64,000 nucleotides of DNA from an uncultured Lachnospiraceae bacterium. Its GTDB lineage: Bacteria > Bacillota > Clostridia > Lachnospirales > Lachnospiraceae. A model generated the notes under the pieces. That model saw nothing but the letters and a program-made list of their open reading frames with translations, did not search any database and was not told the origin of the DNA. The stretch is taken from positions 29,618-93,617 of the forward strand of contig CAJTVD010000005.1 of the NCBI GenBank assembly GCA_910579495.1. Direction: 5' to 3'. Made by a program: the position numbers and the translations under genes. Position 1 is the first letter of the stretch; each line of letters starts with the position of its first letter. Below are positions 34,293 through 43,169 of this stretch, piece by piece.

Positions 34293-35966
34293 TTGAAGAA
34301 AAACGAACCAAAAAGCAGCTCAGGGCTGAAGGTGATTCCCCTTGGGGGCCTTGAGCAGATTGGAATGAATATTACTGCCTTTGAATATGAAGACAGTATT
34401 ATTGTAGTTGACTGTGGCCTTTCATTCCCGGAGGATGATATGCTGGGGATAGATTTGGTCATACCTGATGTGACGTATTTAAAGAATAACATTGAAAAAG
34501 TAAAGGGCTTTGTGATTACCCATGGCCATGAGGATCATATTGGCGCGCTGCCCTACGTGCTGCGGGACATTAATGTCCCTATTTATGCCACCAAGCTTAC
34601 TATGGGGATCATTGAAAATAAGCTGAAAGAGCACAACCTTGCAAACAACACCAAGCGGAAGGTGGTCAAATTCGGGCAGTCCATTAACCTGGGGCAGTTC
34701 CGCATTGAGTTTATCAAAACCAACCACAGCATTGTGGATGCGGCAGCCCTGGCCATTTACTCCCCGGCTGGGATTGTTGTGCATACAGGAGATTTCAAGG
34801 TGGACTATACCCCGGTATTTGGGGATGCCATCGACCTGCAGCGGCTTGGGGAAATCGGGAAGAAGGGCGTACTGGCACTGATGTGCGATTCCACCAACGC
34901 GGAACGCCCGGGCTTTACGCCCTCAGAGCGCACAGTGGGCAAAATATTCGATACTCTGTTTGAAGAGCACAAAAATACCCGGATCCTCATTGCAACCTTT
35001 GCGTCCAATGTGGACAGGGTGCGGCAGATTATCAATTCCGCTTATAAATTTGGGCGGAAGGTGGTGGTGGAGGGCAGAAGCATGGTGAATATCATTGACA
35101 CTGCCACCAGCCTGGGGTATTTGAGCGTCCCGGACAATACGCTCATTGATATTGAACAGATTAAAAATTATCCTGACGAAAAGACGGTGATCATCACCAC
35201 TGGCAGCCAGGGCGAAAGCATGGCCGCGCTTAGCCGTATGGCGGAGGACAACCACAGGAAGATTTCCATTGGCCCCAAGGATACCGTTATTTTTTCTTCC
35301 AACCCCATTCCGGGAAATGAGAAAGCGGTTACCAATGTGATCAACGAACTGCTCTTAAAAGGTGCGGACGTGATTTTCCAGGATGTGCATGTTTCGGGAC
35401 ATGCCTGCCAGGAGGAGATCAAGTTGATGTATACCCTGCTCCGCCCCAAATACGCTGTTCCCGTCCATGGGGAGTACAAGCATTTAAAAGCCCAGGCAAA
35501 GCTTGCAGGAGAGCTGGGGATTGCCAAGGAAAATATTTTTATCCTCCAGTCCGGCGATGTCCTGGAGCTGACCCAGGAAAAAGCCCATATTACGGGCAGG
35601 GTCCCGGTTGGGGATATTCTGGTGGATGGCCTGGGGGTAGGCGATGTGGGTAACATTGTCCTGCGTGACAGGCAGCATCTGGCGGAGGATGGCATATTGA
35701 TCGTAGTGCTGGCCTTAGACGGCGCTACCGATGAGCTGGTAAGCGGGCCTGATATCGTATCCCGGGGATTTGTATATGTCCGGGAATCCGATGAACTGAT
35801 GGATGAAGCCAGAGAAGTGGTAAACGATGCGGTGGAAGGCTGCCTTGGCAGGGGGATTGCCGACTGGGGGAAACTAAAAAGCGCCATTAAGGACTCCCTG
35901 GGTGAATTTGTATGGAAGAAGACGAAAAGGCGCCCCATGATCCTGCCTATTATAATGGAGATATAA
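34293..35966 (+). CDS. rnj: Ribonuclease J
   Basis: A 557-residue metallo-beta-lactamase/beta-CASP RNase with 5'-3' exonuclease and endonuclease activity in mRNA turnover and rRNA maturation. Visible motifs are VVDCGLSFPED, the metal site ITHGHEDHIGAL, HTGDFKVDYTP, CDSTNAERPG, the beta-CASP part TTGSQGESMAALSRMA and VPVHGEYKHLKA. AGGAGGT precedes a TTG start at 34293. It is downstream of DUF1292 and upstream of ylbF, so the segment appears to be an RNA-metabolism operon. Confidence 0.93.
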   Translation: MKKNEPKSSSGLKVIPLGGLEQIGMNITAFEYEDSIIVVDCGLSFPEDDMLGIDLVIPDVTYLKNNIEKVKGFVITHGHEDHIGALPYVLRDINVPIYATKLTMGIIENKLKEHNLANNTKRKVVKFGQSINLGQFRIEFIKTNHSIVDAAALAIYSPAGIVVHTGDFKVDYTPVFGDAIDLQRLGEIGKKGVLALMCDSTNAERPGFTPSERTVGKIFDTLFEEHKNTRILIATFASNVDRVRQIINSAYKFGRKVVVEGRSMVNIIDTATSLGYLSVPDNTLIDIEQIKNYPDEKTVIITTGSQGESMAALSRMAEDNHRKISIGPKDTVIFSSNPIPGNEKAVTNVINELLLKGADVIFQDVHVSGHACQEEIKLMYTLLRPKYAVPVHGEYKHLKAQAKLAGELGIAKENIFILQSGDVLELTQEKAHITGRVPVGDILVDGLGVGDVGNIVLRDRQHLAEDGILIVVLALDGATDELVSGPDIVSRGFVYVRESDELMDEAREVVNDAVEGCLGRGIADWGKLKSAIKDSLGEFVWKKTKRRPMILPIIMEI

Positions 35967-35978
35967 GGAGAGGCGGCC

Positions 35979-36311
35979 ATGAAGGATAAACAAATGCTGG
36001 CGGCTGCTGAAGGCTTTGTAAGTGCAGTTAAGGACACAGAAACCTACAGGGAATACCATCAGCAGCTTGAAAGAATTAAAAGGACACCGGAGCTTTTTGA
36101 AAAAGTCAACGAGTTCCGCCAGAGGAATTTTGAGATACAGAATACCAGCCAGGTGAATGAATTATTTGACAAAATGGGCGCTTTTGAGAAGGAATATGAA
36201 AAGTTCCGGGAAAATCCTATTGTTGATGATTTCCTGAAAGCTGAACTTGCTTTCTGCAGGCTGATGCAGGAAGTAAACATATTTATTACGGAAGAGCTTC
36301 AATTTGAATAA
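35979..36311 (+). CDS. ylbF: YlbF family regulator
   Basis: A 110-residue helical protein: AAAEGFVSAVKDTETYREYH and ENPIVDDFLKAELAFCRLMQ match the YlbF/YmcA family. In Bacillus these form the Y-complex that guides RNase Y and affects competence and sporulation. It follows RNase J by 12 nt with AGGAGAGGCGG upstream, which fits an RNA-decay link. Confidence 0.85.
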   Translation: MKDKQMLAAAEGFVSAVKDTETYREYHQQLERIKRTPELFEKVNEFRQRNFEIQNTSQVNELFDKMGAFEKEYEKFRENPIVDDFLKAELAFCRLMQEVNIFITEELQFE

Positions 36312-36343
36312 CCGGCGGATTTCGGGAAAGGCATGGTATTTTC

Positions 36344-36733
36344 ATGAACGCAAAGTATTTAGTGGTCACTGTAGTGGAAATGATCATCAAGGTTGCAGTC
36401 ATTGCCGCTTTTGTAGTGTATATTTTCCGCGGTGCTGCCATAGCATATGATTTTGGCTACCGGGTTTTTGCAGATGAACCCGTATCGGCGGCAGGGGGGA
36501 GGACCATGACCGTTGGCATTGGGGCGGATATGTCTGTGAAGGACATTGCGCTGATGCTGGAGGAAAAGGGGCTGATAGAGGATGCAAACCTGTTTATTGT
36601 GCAGGAGATGCTTTCCGCTTACCATGGCAAAGTCCTTCCGGGCATTTATGATTTAAGCACGGATATGTCGGCGGAACAAATGCTGGAAATCATGTCCACG
36701 GCTCCCGAGGGGACTGAGGAAAAAGAAAAATAA
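36344..36733 (+). CDS. MltG/YceG-like membrane-anchored protein, short form
   Basis: A 129-residue protein with one N-terminal membrane helix (VEMIIKVAVIAAFVVYIFRG). The outside part (TVGIGADMSVKDIALMLEEK, GLIEDANLFIVQEM, LPGIYDLSTDMSAEQMLEIM) resembles the LysM-like subdomain of the endolytic transglycosylase MltG. The catalytic domain is missing. It may be a wall-associated regulator. A terminator-like hairpin follows. Confidence 0.7.
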   Translation: MNAKYLVVTVVEMIIKVAVIAAFVVYIFRGAAIAYDFGYRVFADEPVSAAGGRTMTVGIGADMSVKDIALMLEEKGLIEDANLFIVQEMLSAYHGKVLPGIYDLSTDMSAEQMLEIMSTAPEGTEEKEK

Positions 36734-36740
36734 ACGGAAA

Positions 36741-36778
36741 GCCGGGAATTGGGCAAACAGGTTCCCGGCCGCGTTTTT
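36741..36778 (+). terminator. Terminator or attenuator before trmR
   Basis: GCCGGGAA (36741-36748) pairs with TTCCCGGC (36762-36769), and a GTTTTT run follows within 5 nt. It ends the ylbF-MltG-like unit, although partial read-through into trmR 20 nt later is possible. Confidence 0.65.
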
Positions 36779-36798
36779 GGCTTAAAGGATGGAAAATT

Positions 36799-37440
36799 GT
36801 GATTACAGATGAAAGAGTCAGTGTGTTTATCAATTCTTTTGATTCAGGCAATACTCCGTTTTTAAATGAGCTGCAAGAATTCGCAATTAAAACCAATGTG
36901 CCTGTTATCCGCCCGGAAATGCAGCGCCTGTTAAAGCTGCTTCTTTCAATTAAGAAGCCGGAACAGATTCTGGAGGTGGGGACAGCCATTGGTTTTTCTG
37001 CGTTGCTCATGAAGGAATATGCACCTGAGGGCTGCAAAATCACCACCATTGAAAAATATGAAAAAAGAATCCCGCTTGCCCAGGAGAATTTCAAAAAAGT
37101 GGGGTGGGAAAAGGAAATCACCCTCCTTGCAGGGGATGCTGGGGTCCTTTTAAAAGAGCTGGAAGGGCCTTATGATTTTATTTTCATGGATGCGGCAAAG
37201 GGGCAATACCTTTATTTCCTGCCGGATATTTTACGGCTGATGCCCCAGGGAGGGATCCTGGTGTCTGATAACGTGCTGCAGGAGGGGGACGTGATGGAGT
37301 CCCGCTTTGCGGTAACAAGGAGGGACAGGACGATCCATAGCAGAATGAGGGAGTATCTTTATGGGCTTACCCACAGCAAGGAGCTGCGGACGGATATCCT
37401 TCCTGTGGGGGACGGTGCGGCGGTGAGTGTAAAGCTATAG
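36799..37440 (+). CDS. trmR: tRNA 5-hydroxyuridine O-methyltransferase TrmR
   Basis: A 213-residue class I methyltransferase with motif I LEVGTAIGFSALLMKEYAPE, KYEKRIPLAQENFKKVGW and IFMDAAKGQYLYFLPD. It matches YrrM/TrmR of Bacillus, which methylates 5-hydroxyuridine at tRNA position 34. The next gene is a U32 peptidase-like protein of the kind that makes the hydroxyl group, so the two form a short pathway. It starts with GTG after AAGGATGG. Confidence 0.85.
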   Translation: MITDERVSVFINSFDSGNTPFLNELQEFAIKTNVPVIRPEMQRLLKLLLSIKKPEQILEVGTAIGFSALLMKEYAPEGCKITTIEKYEKRIPLAQENFKKVGWEKEITLLAGDAGVLLKELEGPYDFIFMDAAKGQYLYFLPDILRLMPQGGILVSDNVLQEGDVMESRFAVTRRDRTIHSRMREYLYGLTHSKELRTDILPVGDGAAVSVKL

Positions 37441-37467
37441 GCAAATATTAGGGACAGAGGAGGAAAA

Positions 37468-38721
37468 ATGCGGAAACCGGAACTTCTCATACCTGCCAGT
37501 TCTCTGGAGGTTTTAAAGACGGCGGTGCTCTATGGGGCGGACGCGGTTTATATTGGTGGCGAAGCCTTTGGGCTGCGGGCGAAAGCAAAAAATTTCACCA
37601 GGGAGGAGATGGCCCAGGGGATTGCCTTTGCCCACGCCCATGGGGTAAAAGTACATGTTACCGCCAATATTATAGCGCACAATAAGGATATAGAAGATGC
37701 CGGAAGGTACTTTAGGGAATTAAAGGAAATCGCCCCCGATGCCCTGATTATTTCCGACCCTGGCATGTTCACCCTGGCAAGGGAAATTTGCCCTGAAATT
37801 GATATCCATATTTCCACCCAGGCTAACAATACCAATTATATGTCCTGTCTTTTCTGGCATAAAATGGGGGCCAAGAGGGTGGTCATGGCCAGGGAGCTTT
37901 CCTTAGAGGAAATAAGCGAAATCAGGAAAAAGGTTCCGGCGGGACTGGAGATTGAGAGCTTTATCCATGGCGCTATGTGTATATCCTATTCCGGCAGGTG
38001 CCTGCTGAGTAATTACTTTACGGGCAGGGATGCCAATGGGGGGGCATGTACCCATCCCTGCAGGTGGAAATATACATTGATGGAGGAGACGCGCCCAGGA
38101 GAATACCTGCCTGTATACGAAAATGAGCGCGGGACCTTTATATTTAATTCCGGCGACCTGTGCATGATAGAACATATTCCGGAGCTGTTGGCGGCAGGAA
38201 TTGACAGCTTTAAAATTGAGGGCAGGATGAAAACTGCCCTGTATGTGGCGGCGGTGGCCAGGACATACAGAAGAGCCATTGATGACTGTATGGAGTCAGA
38301 GGAAAAGTATCAGGCAAACAGAAAGTGGTACAGGGAAGAGATTGCCAAATGCACTTACCGGAAATTTACTACCGGGTTTTATTTTGGGAAACCTGGCGCA
38401 GATGCCCAGATTTATGACAACAGTACTTACATCAATGAATACACTTACCTGGGCATGGTGGAGGGGACAGATGAAAAGGGGCGGGCTTTTATCCATCAGA
38501 AGAACAAGTTTTCCCTGGGTGATACCATAGAAATAATGAAGCCGGAGGGGGAGAATGTGCAGGCGGAGGTTATTTCCCTGGCCACTGGGGAAGGGCTGCC
38601 GGTTGAAAGCGCCCCCCATGCAGGCCAGGCTCTTTGGGTGGGGCTGGGCGGAAAGGCAAAGGAGCACGACCTGTTGAGAGTGCGCAAAGAAGCCCCACAG
38701 GAAGGCTGTACAAAGGCATAG
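37468..38721 (+). CDS. U32 peptidase-like tRNA hydroxylation protein (TrhP type)
   Basis: A 417-residue protein. KPELLIPASSLEVLKTAVLY starts the family domain. The signature ESFIHGAMCISYSGRCLLSN is followed by YFTGRDANGGACTHPCRWKY, whose cysteines probably bind an iron-sulfur cluster. Related proteins (TrhP, RlhA) hydroxylate RNA uridines or cytidines using prephenate-derived chemistry. Location right after trmR supports the tRNA position-34 pathway. GAGGAGG lies upstream. Confidence 0.88.
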   Translation: MRKPELLIPASSLEVLKTAVLYGADAVYIGGEAFGLRAKAKNFTREEMAQGIAFAHAHGVKVHVTANIIAHNKDIEDAGRYFRELKEIAPDALIISDPGMFTLAREICPEIDIHISTQANNTNYMSCLFWHKMGAKRVVMARELSLEEISEIRKKVPAGLEIESFIHGAMCISYSGRCLLSNYFTGRDANGGACTHPCRWKYTLMEETRPGEYLPVYENERGTFIFNSGDLCMIEHIPELLAAGIDSFKIEGRMKTALYVAAVARTYRRAIDDCMESEEKYQANRKWYREEIAKCTYRKFTTGFYFGKPGADAQIYDNSTYINEYTYLGMVEGTDEKGRAFIHQKNKFSLGDTIEIMKPEGENVQAEVISLATGEGLPVESAPHAGQALWVGLGGKAKEHDLLRVRKEAPQEGCTKA

Positions 38722-38799
38722 GGTTACCGCCAGCCCCTTGGGCATCCAGCAGTAAGGACATTGCTTCCAGATAATGATAGCAGGAAAGGGAGAGGAAAA

Positions 38800-40911
38800 A
38801 TGAGCGAAGTAATTAATGTAGAAGAACTTTTTGCCAGTAAAGTATTTACCCGTGCCGTTATGCGGCAGCGTTTGCCCGAGAAAGTTTATAAGGAAGTGAT
38901 CCGGGTGATGGAAAATGGCGGGGAGTTGTCCCTTGCCACTGCGGATGTGGTCGCCAAGGAGATGAAGGATTGGGCCATTGAAAACGGGGCGACCCATTAT
39001 ACCCACTGGTTCCAGCCTCTTACAGGTATTACGGCGGAAAAGCACGATTCCTTTATTTCCCGTCCCGATGAGAGCGGGAAAATGTTCATGGAGTTTTCCG
39101 GCAAAGAACTGATCAAAGGGGAACCGGACGCTTCTTCGTTTCCCTCCGGCGGCCTGCGGGCTACCTTTGAGGCGCGGGGGTATACCGCCTGGGATATGAC
39201 TTCCCCTGCTTTTTTGAAGGAAGATGCTACAGGAGTGATACTCTGTATCCCCACCGCGTTCTGCTCTTATAAAGGGGAAGCGTTGGATAAGAAGACGCCC
39301 CTGCTGCGCTCCATGGAAGCCATCAGCCAGCAGGCCCTGCGGATTGTGCGGCTTTTTCATAATACGGAAGCGTCCAAGGTAGTGGCCGCTGTGGGGGCGG
39401 AGCAGGAGTATTTTCTGGTAGACCGGGAAAAATATTTAAAAAGGCAGGACCTGATCTTTGCAGGGCGGACATTGTTTGGTGCCCCTGCACCCAAAGGGCA
39501 GGAGCTGGAGGACCATTATTTTGGGACCATCCGGGAGCGTGTGGGCGCGTACATGAAGGATTTGAATATTGAGCTGTGGAAGCTTGGCGTTACAGCCAGG
39601 ACCCAGCATAATGAAGTGGCGCCTGCCCAGCATGAGCTGGCGTCTATCTACGAGACAGCCAATATTGCCGTTGACCACAACCAGCTTGTAATGGAAACCA
39701 TGAAAAAGGTGGCAGGCCGCCATGGCCTTACCTGCCTCCTCCATGAAAAGCCTTTTGCGGGGGTGAATGGTTCCGGGAAACATAATAACTGGTCCCTTGC
39801 CACGGACAACGGCGTCAATCTCCTTGACCCGGGGGAAACACCCAATGAAAATATCCAATTCCTGTTAGTACTTGCCTGTATCATAAAAGCTGTTGACATC
39901 CATGCGGATCTGCTCCGCCAGAGCGCTTCCGATGTGGGCAACGACCACAGGCTTGGTGCCAACGAAGCCCCTCCGGCCATTATTTCCATTTTCCTTGGGG
40001 AACAGCTTGAAGATGTTGTGAAACAGCTTGTGGAAACCGGGGAAGCGGCCCACTGCTTAGAGGGGGGCAAGCTGGAGACCGGGGTGTCTACCCTGCCTGA
40101 CCTGGTAAAGGATGCCACTGACAGGAACAGGACTTCGCCTTTTGCTTTTACGGGAAATAAGTTTGAGTTCCGTATGGTGGGTTCTTCTGACTCCATTGCA
40201 AGCCCCAACACCATCTTAAACGCCATTGTTGCGGAAGCCTTCTGCGAGGCGGCTGATATCCTGGAGGCGGCGGAAAATTTTGACCTGGCAGTCCATGACC
40301 TGATCAAAGAATATTTTACGAAGCACCAGAGGATTATATTTAACGGGGACGGCTATTCCGTCCAGTGGGTAGGGGAAGCGGAGCGGAGAGGCCTGCCCAA
40401 TATTAAGTCCATGATTGATTCGGTGGAAAAACTCACAACCCAGAAGTCCGTGGATTTGTTCAGCAAATTTAATATTTTTACAAAGACCGAGCTGGAATCC
40501 CGCCAGGAAGTGCTGTATGAAACATATGCCAAAACCATCAATATTGAAGCCCTTACCATGATTGACATGGCATCCAAGCAGTTTATCCCTGCGGTGGTGC
40601 GTTATACAAAATCCCTGGCGGATACGGTGGTTGCGGTGCAGGATGCAGGCGCGGATGCATCCGCCCAAAGGGAACTGCTGAAGGCGGTATCGGAAAAATT
40701 ATTGGCTATGAAGGGAGCCCTGGAGAAACTCAAGCAGGCGGAGGCAAAGGCGGGAGCCATAAGCAGTGCCAAAGAAAAAGCCTTTTATTACAGGGATGAA
40801 GTCAAAACTGCCATGGAAGCGCTCAGGAAGCCGGTGGATGAGGCGGAAATGCTGGTTGACAGGGAAGTATGGCCTGTACCTGGTTATGGGGATCTGATTT
40901 TTGAAGTGTAG
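38800..40911 (+). CDS. glnN: Glutamine synthetase, type III
   Basis: A 703-residue GSIII, the length expected for the dodecameric class found in Bacteroidetes and Clostridia. Diagnostic sequences include ASSFPSGGLRATFEARGYTA, GAEQEYFLVDREKYLKRQDL, NEVAPAQHELASIYETANIA and HEKPFAGVNGSGKHNNWSLA. The C-terminal helical region (residues 590 on) is typical. The ATG at 38800 follows AAAGGGAGAGG. A strong terminator follows. Together with glnA this gives the cell two different synthetases for ammonia assimilation. Confidence 0.95.
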   Translation: MSEVINVEELFASKVFTRAVMRQRLPEKVYKEVIRVMENGGELSLATADVVAKEMKDWAIENGATHYTHWFQPLTGITAEKHDSFISRPDESGKMFMEFSGKELIKGEPDASSFPSGGLRATFEARGYTAWDMTSPAFLKEDATGVILCIPTAFCSYKGEALDKKTPLLRSMEAISQQALRIVRLFHNTEASKVVAAVGAEQEYFLVDREKYLKRQDLIFAGRTLFGAPAPKGQELEDHYFGTIRERVGAYMKDLNIELWKLGVTARTQHNEVAPAQHELASIYETANIAVDHNQLVMETMKKVAGRHGLTCLLHEKPFAGVNGSGKHNNWSLATDNGVNLLDPGETPNENIQFLLVLACIIKAVDIHADLLRQSASDVGNDHRLGANEAPPAIISIFLGEQLEDVVKQLVETGEAAHCLEGGKLETGVSTLPDLVKDATDRNRTSPFAFTGNKFEFRMVGSSDSIASPNTILNAIVAEAFCEAADILEAAENFDLAVHDLIKEYFTKHQRIIFNGDGYSVQWVGEAERRGLPNIKSMIDSVEKLTTQKSVDLFSKFNIFTKTELESRQEVLYETYAKTINIEALTMIDMASKQFIPAVVRYTKSLADTVVAVQDAGADASAQRELLKAVSEKLLAMKGALEKLKQAEAKAGAISSAKEKAFYYRDEVKTAMEALRKPVDEAEMLVDREVWPVPGYGDLIFEV

Positions 40912-40981
40912 GAAGAGAGCGGCCTCTGGCCGCCATGCCTAACAAACGCCGTCACGCTTCGCGGGCCGGCTTATTGTAATA

Positions 40982-41016
40982 AAAGCAAAAGCCCCATGGG
41001 AAGGGGCTTTTGCTTT
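40982..41016. terminator. Bidirectional terminator after glnN
   Basis: AAAGCAAAAGCCCC pairs perfectly with GGGGCTTTTGCTTT (14 bp, 7-nt loop). T and A runs on either side let it work for glnN (plus) and for the gene at 41060 (minus). Confidence 0.85.
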
Positions 41017-41059
41017 GAGGGAGACATTACCCTTTGCTTAAGGGATCTCGGAGAAGGTG

Positions 41060-41731
41060 TCAGTCTACCTTTATTTCCAGGTAACCAAGAAGCTTGCTCA
41101 TGTCATATTCCGGGATGATGCCCAGATTGGAGTCATAGAATTTGCCGTCATAATGAACCAGGTAATGGCAATAACGGCCCATCTTTTCCATCATAATGCA
41201 GCATTTAGGCAGGGAAGTATCCTGCCCCTCTGTATAGACAATGATATCGCTGTGGTCTATGCCATAGTAATTAAGGGCGGAAATCACACGGCCCATGGTT
41301 CCCTGCCACACACGGCAGTCCATAACGCTTATGACCTCTGCAAGGGTAACGCCGGCAAGCATTGCCACACAGGTCTGGCCGCAAAGCCCGTCCTCCGGCT
41401 GGATGATGATGTCAAGCCCGTCAACCTTCCGGATCGGATTGTCAAAGCTGTAGGGGCTGTTCTGGTTCATCTGGATCAGGCTTCCTGTAATATGAAGAAG
41501 GATTTTGTGGGACTTACTGATATCAATGTGGGAAACATCTTCTTCCTGTAAATGGATTTTGTAGTTTCCTTTTTCTTCCGGGATCAGTTCACAGGCAATG
41601 ATTTTGTTATCAAGCACAAGATCGGCCTGGATAATGTCCCGCTGCTTGCAGACTTCCCAAACGTTAAAGGGAATGCGGATGGTGTAAAGCTCATTCTCTT
41701 TTTCGATTTTACCACTAAAAAAATACCTCAT
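41060..41731 (-). CDS. Protein with a papain-like (C39-type) cysteine peptidase domain
   Basis: A 223-residue protein. The first 100 residues form a beta-rich domain resembling DUF1905 (FFSGKIEKENELYTIRIPFN). The C-terminal part reads EDGLCGQTCVAMLAGVTLAE and later MMEKMGRYCHYLVHYDGKFY followed by DSNLG, a Cys...His...Asp order typical of C39-like papain-fold proteins. It has no signal peptide, so it would act in the cytoplasm. The start at 41731 gives 8-nt spacing to AGGAGG; an ATG at 41737 would be too close. Specificity unknown; it could be a non-catalytic variant. Confidence 0.65.
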   Translation of the reverse strand: MRYFFSGKIEKENELYTIRIPFNVWEVCKQRDIIQADLVLDNKIIACELIPEEKGNYKIHLQEEDVSHIDISKSHKILLHITGSLIQMNQNSPYSFDNPIRKVDGLDIIIQPEDGLCGQTCVAMLAGVTLAEVISVMDCRVWQGTMGRVISALNYYGIDHSDIIVYTEGQDTSLPKCCIMMEKMGRYCHYLVHYDGKFYDSNLGIIPEYDMSKLLGYLEIKVD

Positions 41732-41933
41732 AAACATAACCTCCTGGACTGAAATACATTTGTAGACGCTTTTGTAGTTAACGATAACAGATTTTGAAAG
41801 ACTTGAAAATATCTTTTTTTATTAATTTAGGTAAAGTATTGAAAAAAATACAGCATGTCAAAAAAGTAACAAGCTTTGTATAAGTTGCACAAAAAAACAG
41901 GCAAAATTTTTGCAAAAATTTTTAAATAAATAC

Positions 41934-41962
41934 TTGCCAAATCTGTAATAATCTAGTATACT
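41934..41962 (+). promoter_or_regulatory. tRNA-Gln promoter
   Basis: TTGCCA (41934-41939) and TATACT (41957-41962) with a 17-nt spacer, ending 20 nt before the tRNA. Confidence 0.75.
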
Positions 41963-41982
41963 ATGACTTGTGGTTGAGACAT

Positions 41983-42054
41983 TGGGCTATCGCCAAACGG
42001 TAAGGCAACGGACTCTGACTCCGTCATCTCAAGGTTCGAATCCTTGTAGCCCAG
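41983..42054 (+). tRNA. tRNA-Gln (anticodon CUG)
   Basis: A 72-nt cloverleaf. The acceptor stem TGGGCTA pairs with TAGCCCA. The D arm is GCCAAACGGTAAGGC. The anticodon stem ACGGA/TCCGT encloses CTCTGAC, giving anticodon CTG. The T arm is CAAGG-TTCGAAT-CCTTG. CCA is not encoded (GCGA follows). This reads the CAG codon and is probably a second isoacceptor beside a UUG species elsewhere. Confidence 0.96.
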
Positions 42055-42064
42055 CGAAGAAAAT

Positions 42065-42092
42065 CGGTGAATTTATTTCACCGGTTTTTTTG
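42065..42092 (+). terminator. Terminator of tRNA-Gln
   Basis: CGGTGAA and TTCACCG form a 7-bp stem directly after the tRNA, followed by seven T residues. Confidence 0.85.
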
Positions 42093-42175
42093 ATGTTTCG
42101 AAATGCAGTGTTATGGGGACAGTGCCGGGATATTGTCGGTGTGGAATGGGATGAATTAGAAAGTTGATTTGTTAT

Positions 42176-42847
42176 TTAATACCCGGAACTGCAAAAAGGG
42201 ATTAAGCCAGATATGGATGCCAAAAGTGTGAGGCTGGATGTGTATGTGTGGGATGGCAAAGGCACTGTTTATGACATAGAAATGCAGGTGGCAAATGCGA
42301 AGGAGCTTCCCAAAAGAACAAGGTATTACCATTATCAGAGTATGATCGACCTGCAGATGATTGATAAAGGGCAGTCCTATAAGAAGCTGAATCCAAGCTA
42401 TGTCATCTTTATATGCCGGTTTGACATATTTGATACGGGAAGCATATTTACACCTTTGAAAATATCTGCAAGGAAGATAAAAATATCCTGCTGGGAGACG
42501 GGGCGGCAAAGATATTTTTAAATGCGGATGGGAGAATGGAGGACGATGTCAGCAGAGAACTAAAAGCGTTTTTGGACTATGTGGCAGGAAAGAAGTCGGA
42601 AGATTCATTCGTGAAGAGATTGGAAGAGGCAGTAAAGGCGGCAAAGAAAAACAGGGAATGGAGGCATGAGTATATGACGCTGTTAATGAGGGACCAGGAG
42701 AATATTGAAAAGGGAATTGAAAAAGGAATCAGAGGAATGGTATCGGCATTGAAGGAGTTAAATATTCCGGACATAACGATTATGCAGAAGATTCGGGAAA
42801 AGTTTGATCTCTCAGGGGAAGAAGCAGAACAGTATATCAGGGGATGA
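42176..42847 (+). pseudogene. Rpn/PD-(D/E)XK transposase-like gene, frameshifted and N-terminally truncated
   Basis: The translation ELQKGIKPDMDAKSVRLDVY and VYDIEMQVANAKELPKRTRY matches Rpn-family recombination-promoting nucleases, with the Asp and ExQ nuclease residues present. Near 42441 one base is missing; the next frame continues with YTFENICKEDKNILLGDGAA and on through MEDDVSRELKAFLDYVAGKK to the end at 42847. The first roughly 50 residues are lost. It lies between tRNA-Gln and a decayed copy of the tRNA 3' end. Confidence 0.78.
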
Positions 42848-42969
42848 TATATCCCAAATAAGGGACGGCCAGGAATATCGCCAAAGCCTGTATATGGAAG
42901 AGGATGGCCGGGCTGGAAAAATTCCAGCCCTTATTTTTATGGGGTGAAAGAGATTATGGAAATAAAAAG

Positions 42970-42994
42970 TTTCCAATCCTTGCAGCCCTGCGAA
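42970..42994 (+). repeat. Degenerate copy of the tRNA-Gln 3' end
   Basis: This 25-bp stretch matches the T arm and 3' acceptor of tRNA-Gln plus four flanking bases (42034-42058) at 21 of 25 positions. Like the real tRNA it is followed by a terminator. It may be a former attachment site or the remains of a duplicated tRNA gene. The 0.9 kb between holds only the Rpn pseudogene and some gene-free sequence. Confidence 0.5.
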
Positions 42995-42999
42995 TTTAA

Positions 43000-43028
43000 C
43001 CTGGCAGATTTGTTCTGCTGGGTTTTTT
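43000..43028 (+). terminator. Terminator after the tRNA-like repeat
   Basis: A 9-bp stem with two G-T pairs (CCTGGCAGA with TCTGCTGGG) is followed by a run of seven T residues. Confidence 0.65.
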
Positions 43029-43169
43029 TATGCCTGGAAATGTGATAGAATACAAACAGCCTTATAGCCTCATTGTGAATGGGTTACCAAAACTATGAGA
43101 AGTAAAAAGAGAGGTATTGCGGGGGAAAAATGCTGTATATAATAATGAAAAAGGGGAAAGATTGGCCAT

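Noticed and set aside
38296..39360. 354-codon antisense ORF across the U32 and glnN genes
   Set aside because: Spans two real plus-strand genes and has no motif.
42970..42994. Second tRNA gene
   Set aside because: Only the T arm and 3' acceptor remain, with mismatches; no D or anticodon arm upstream.
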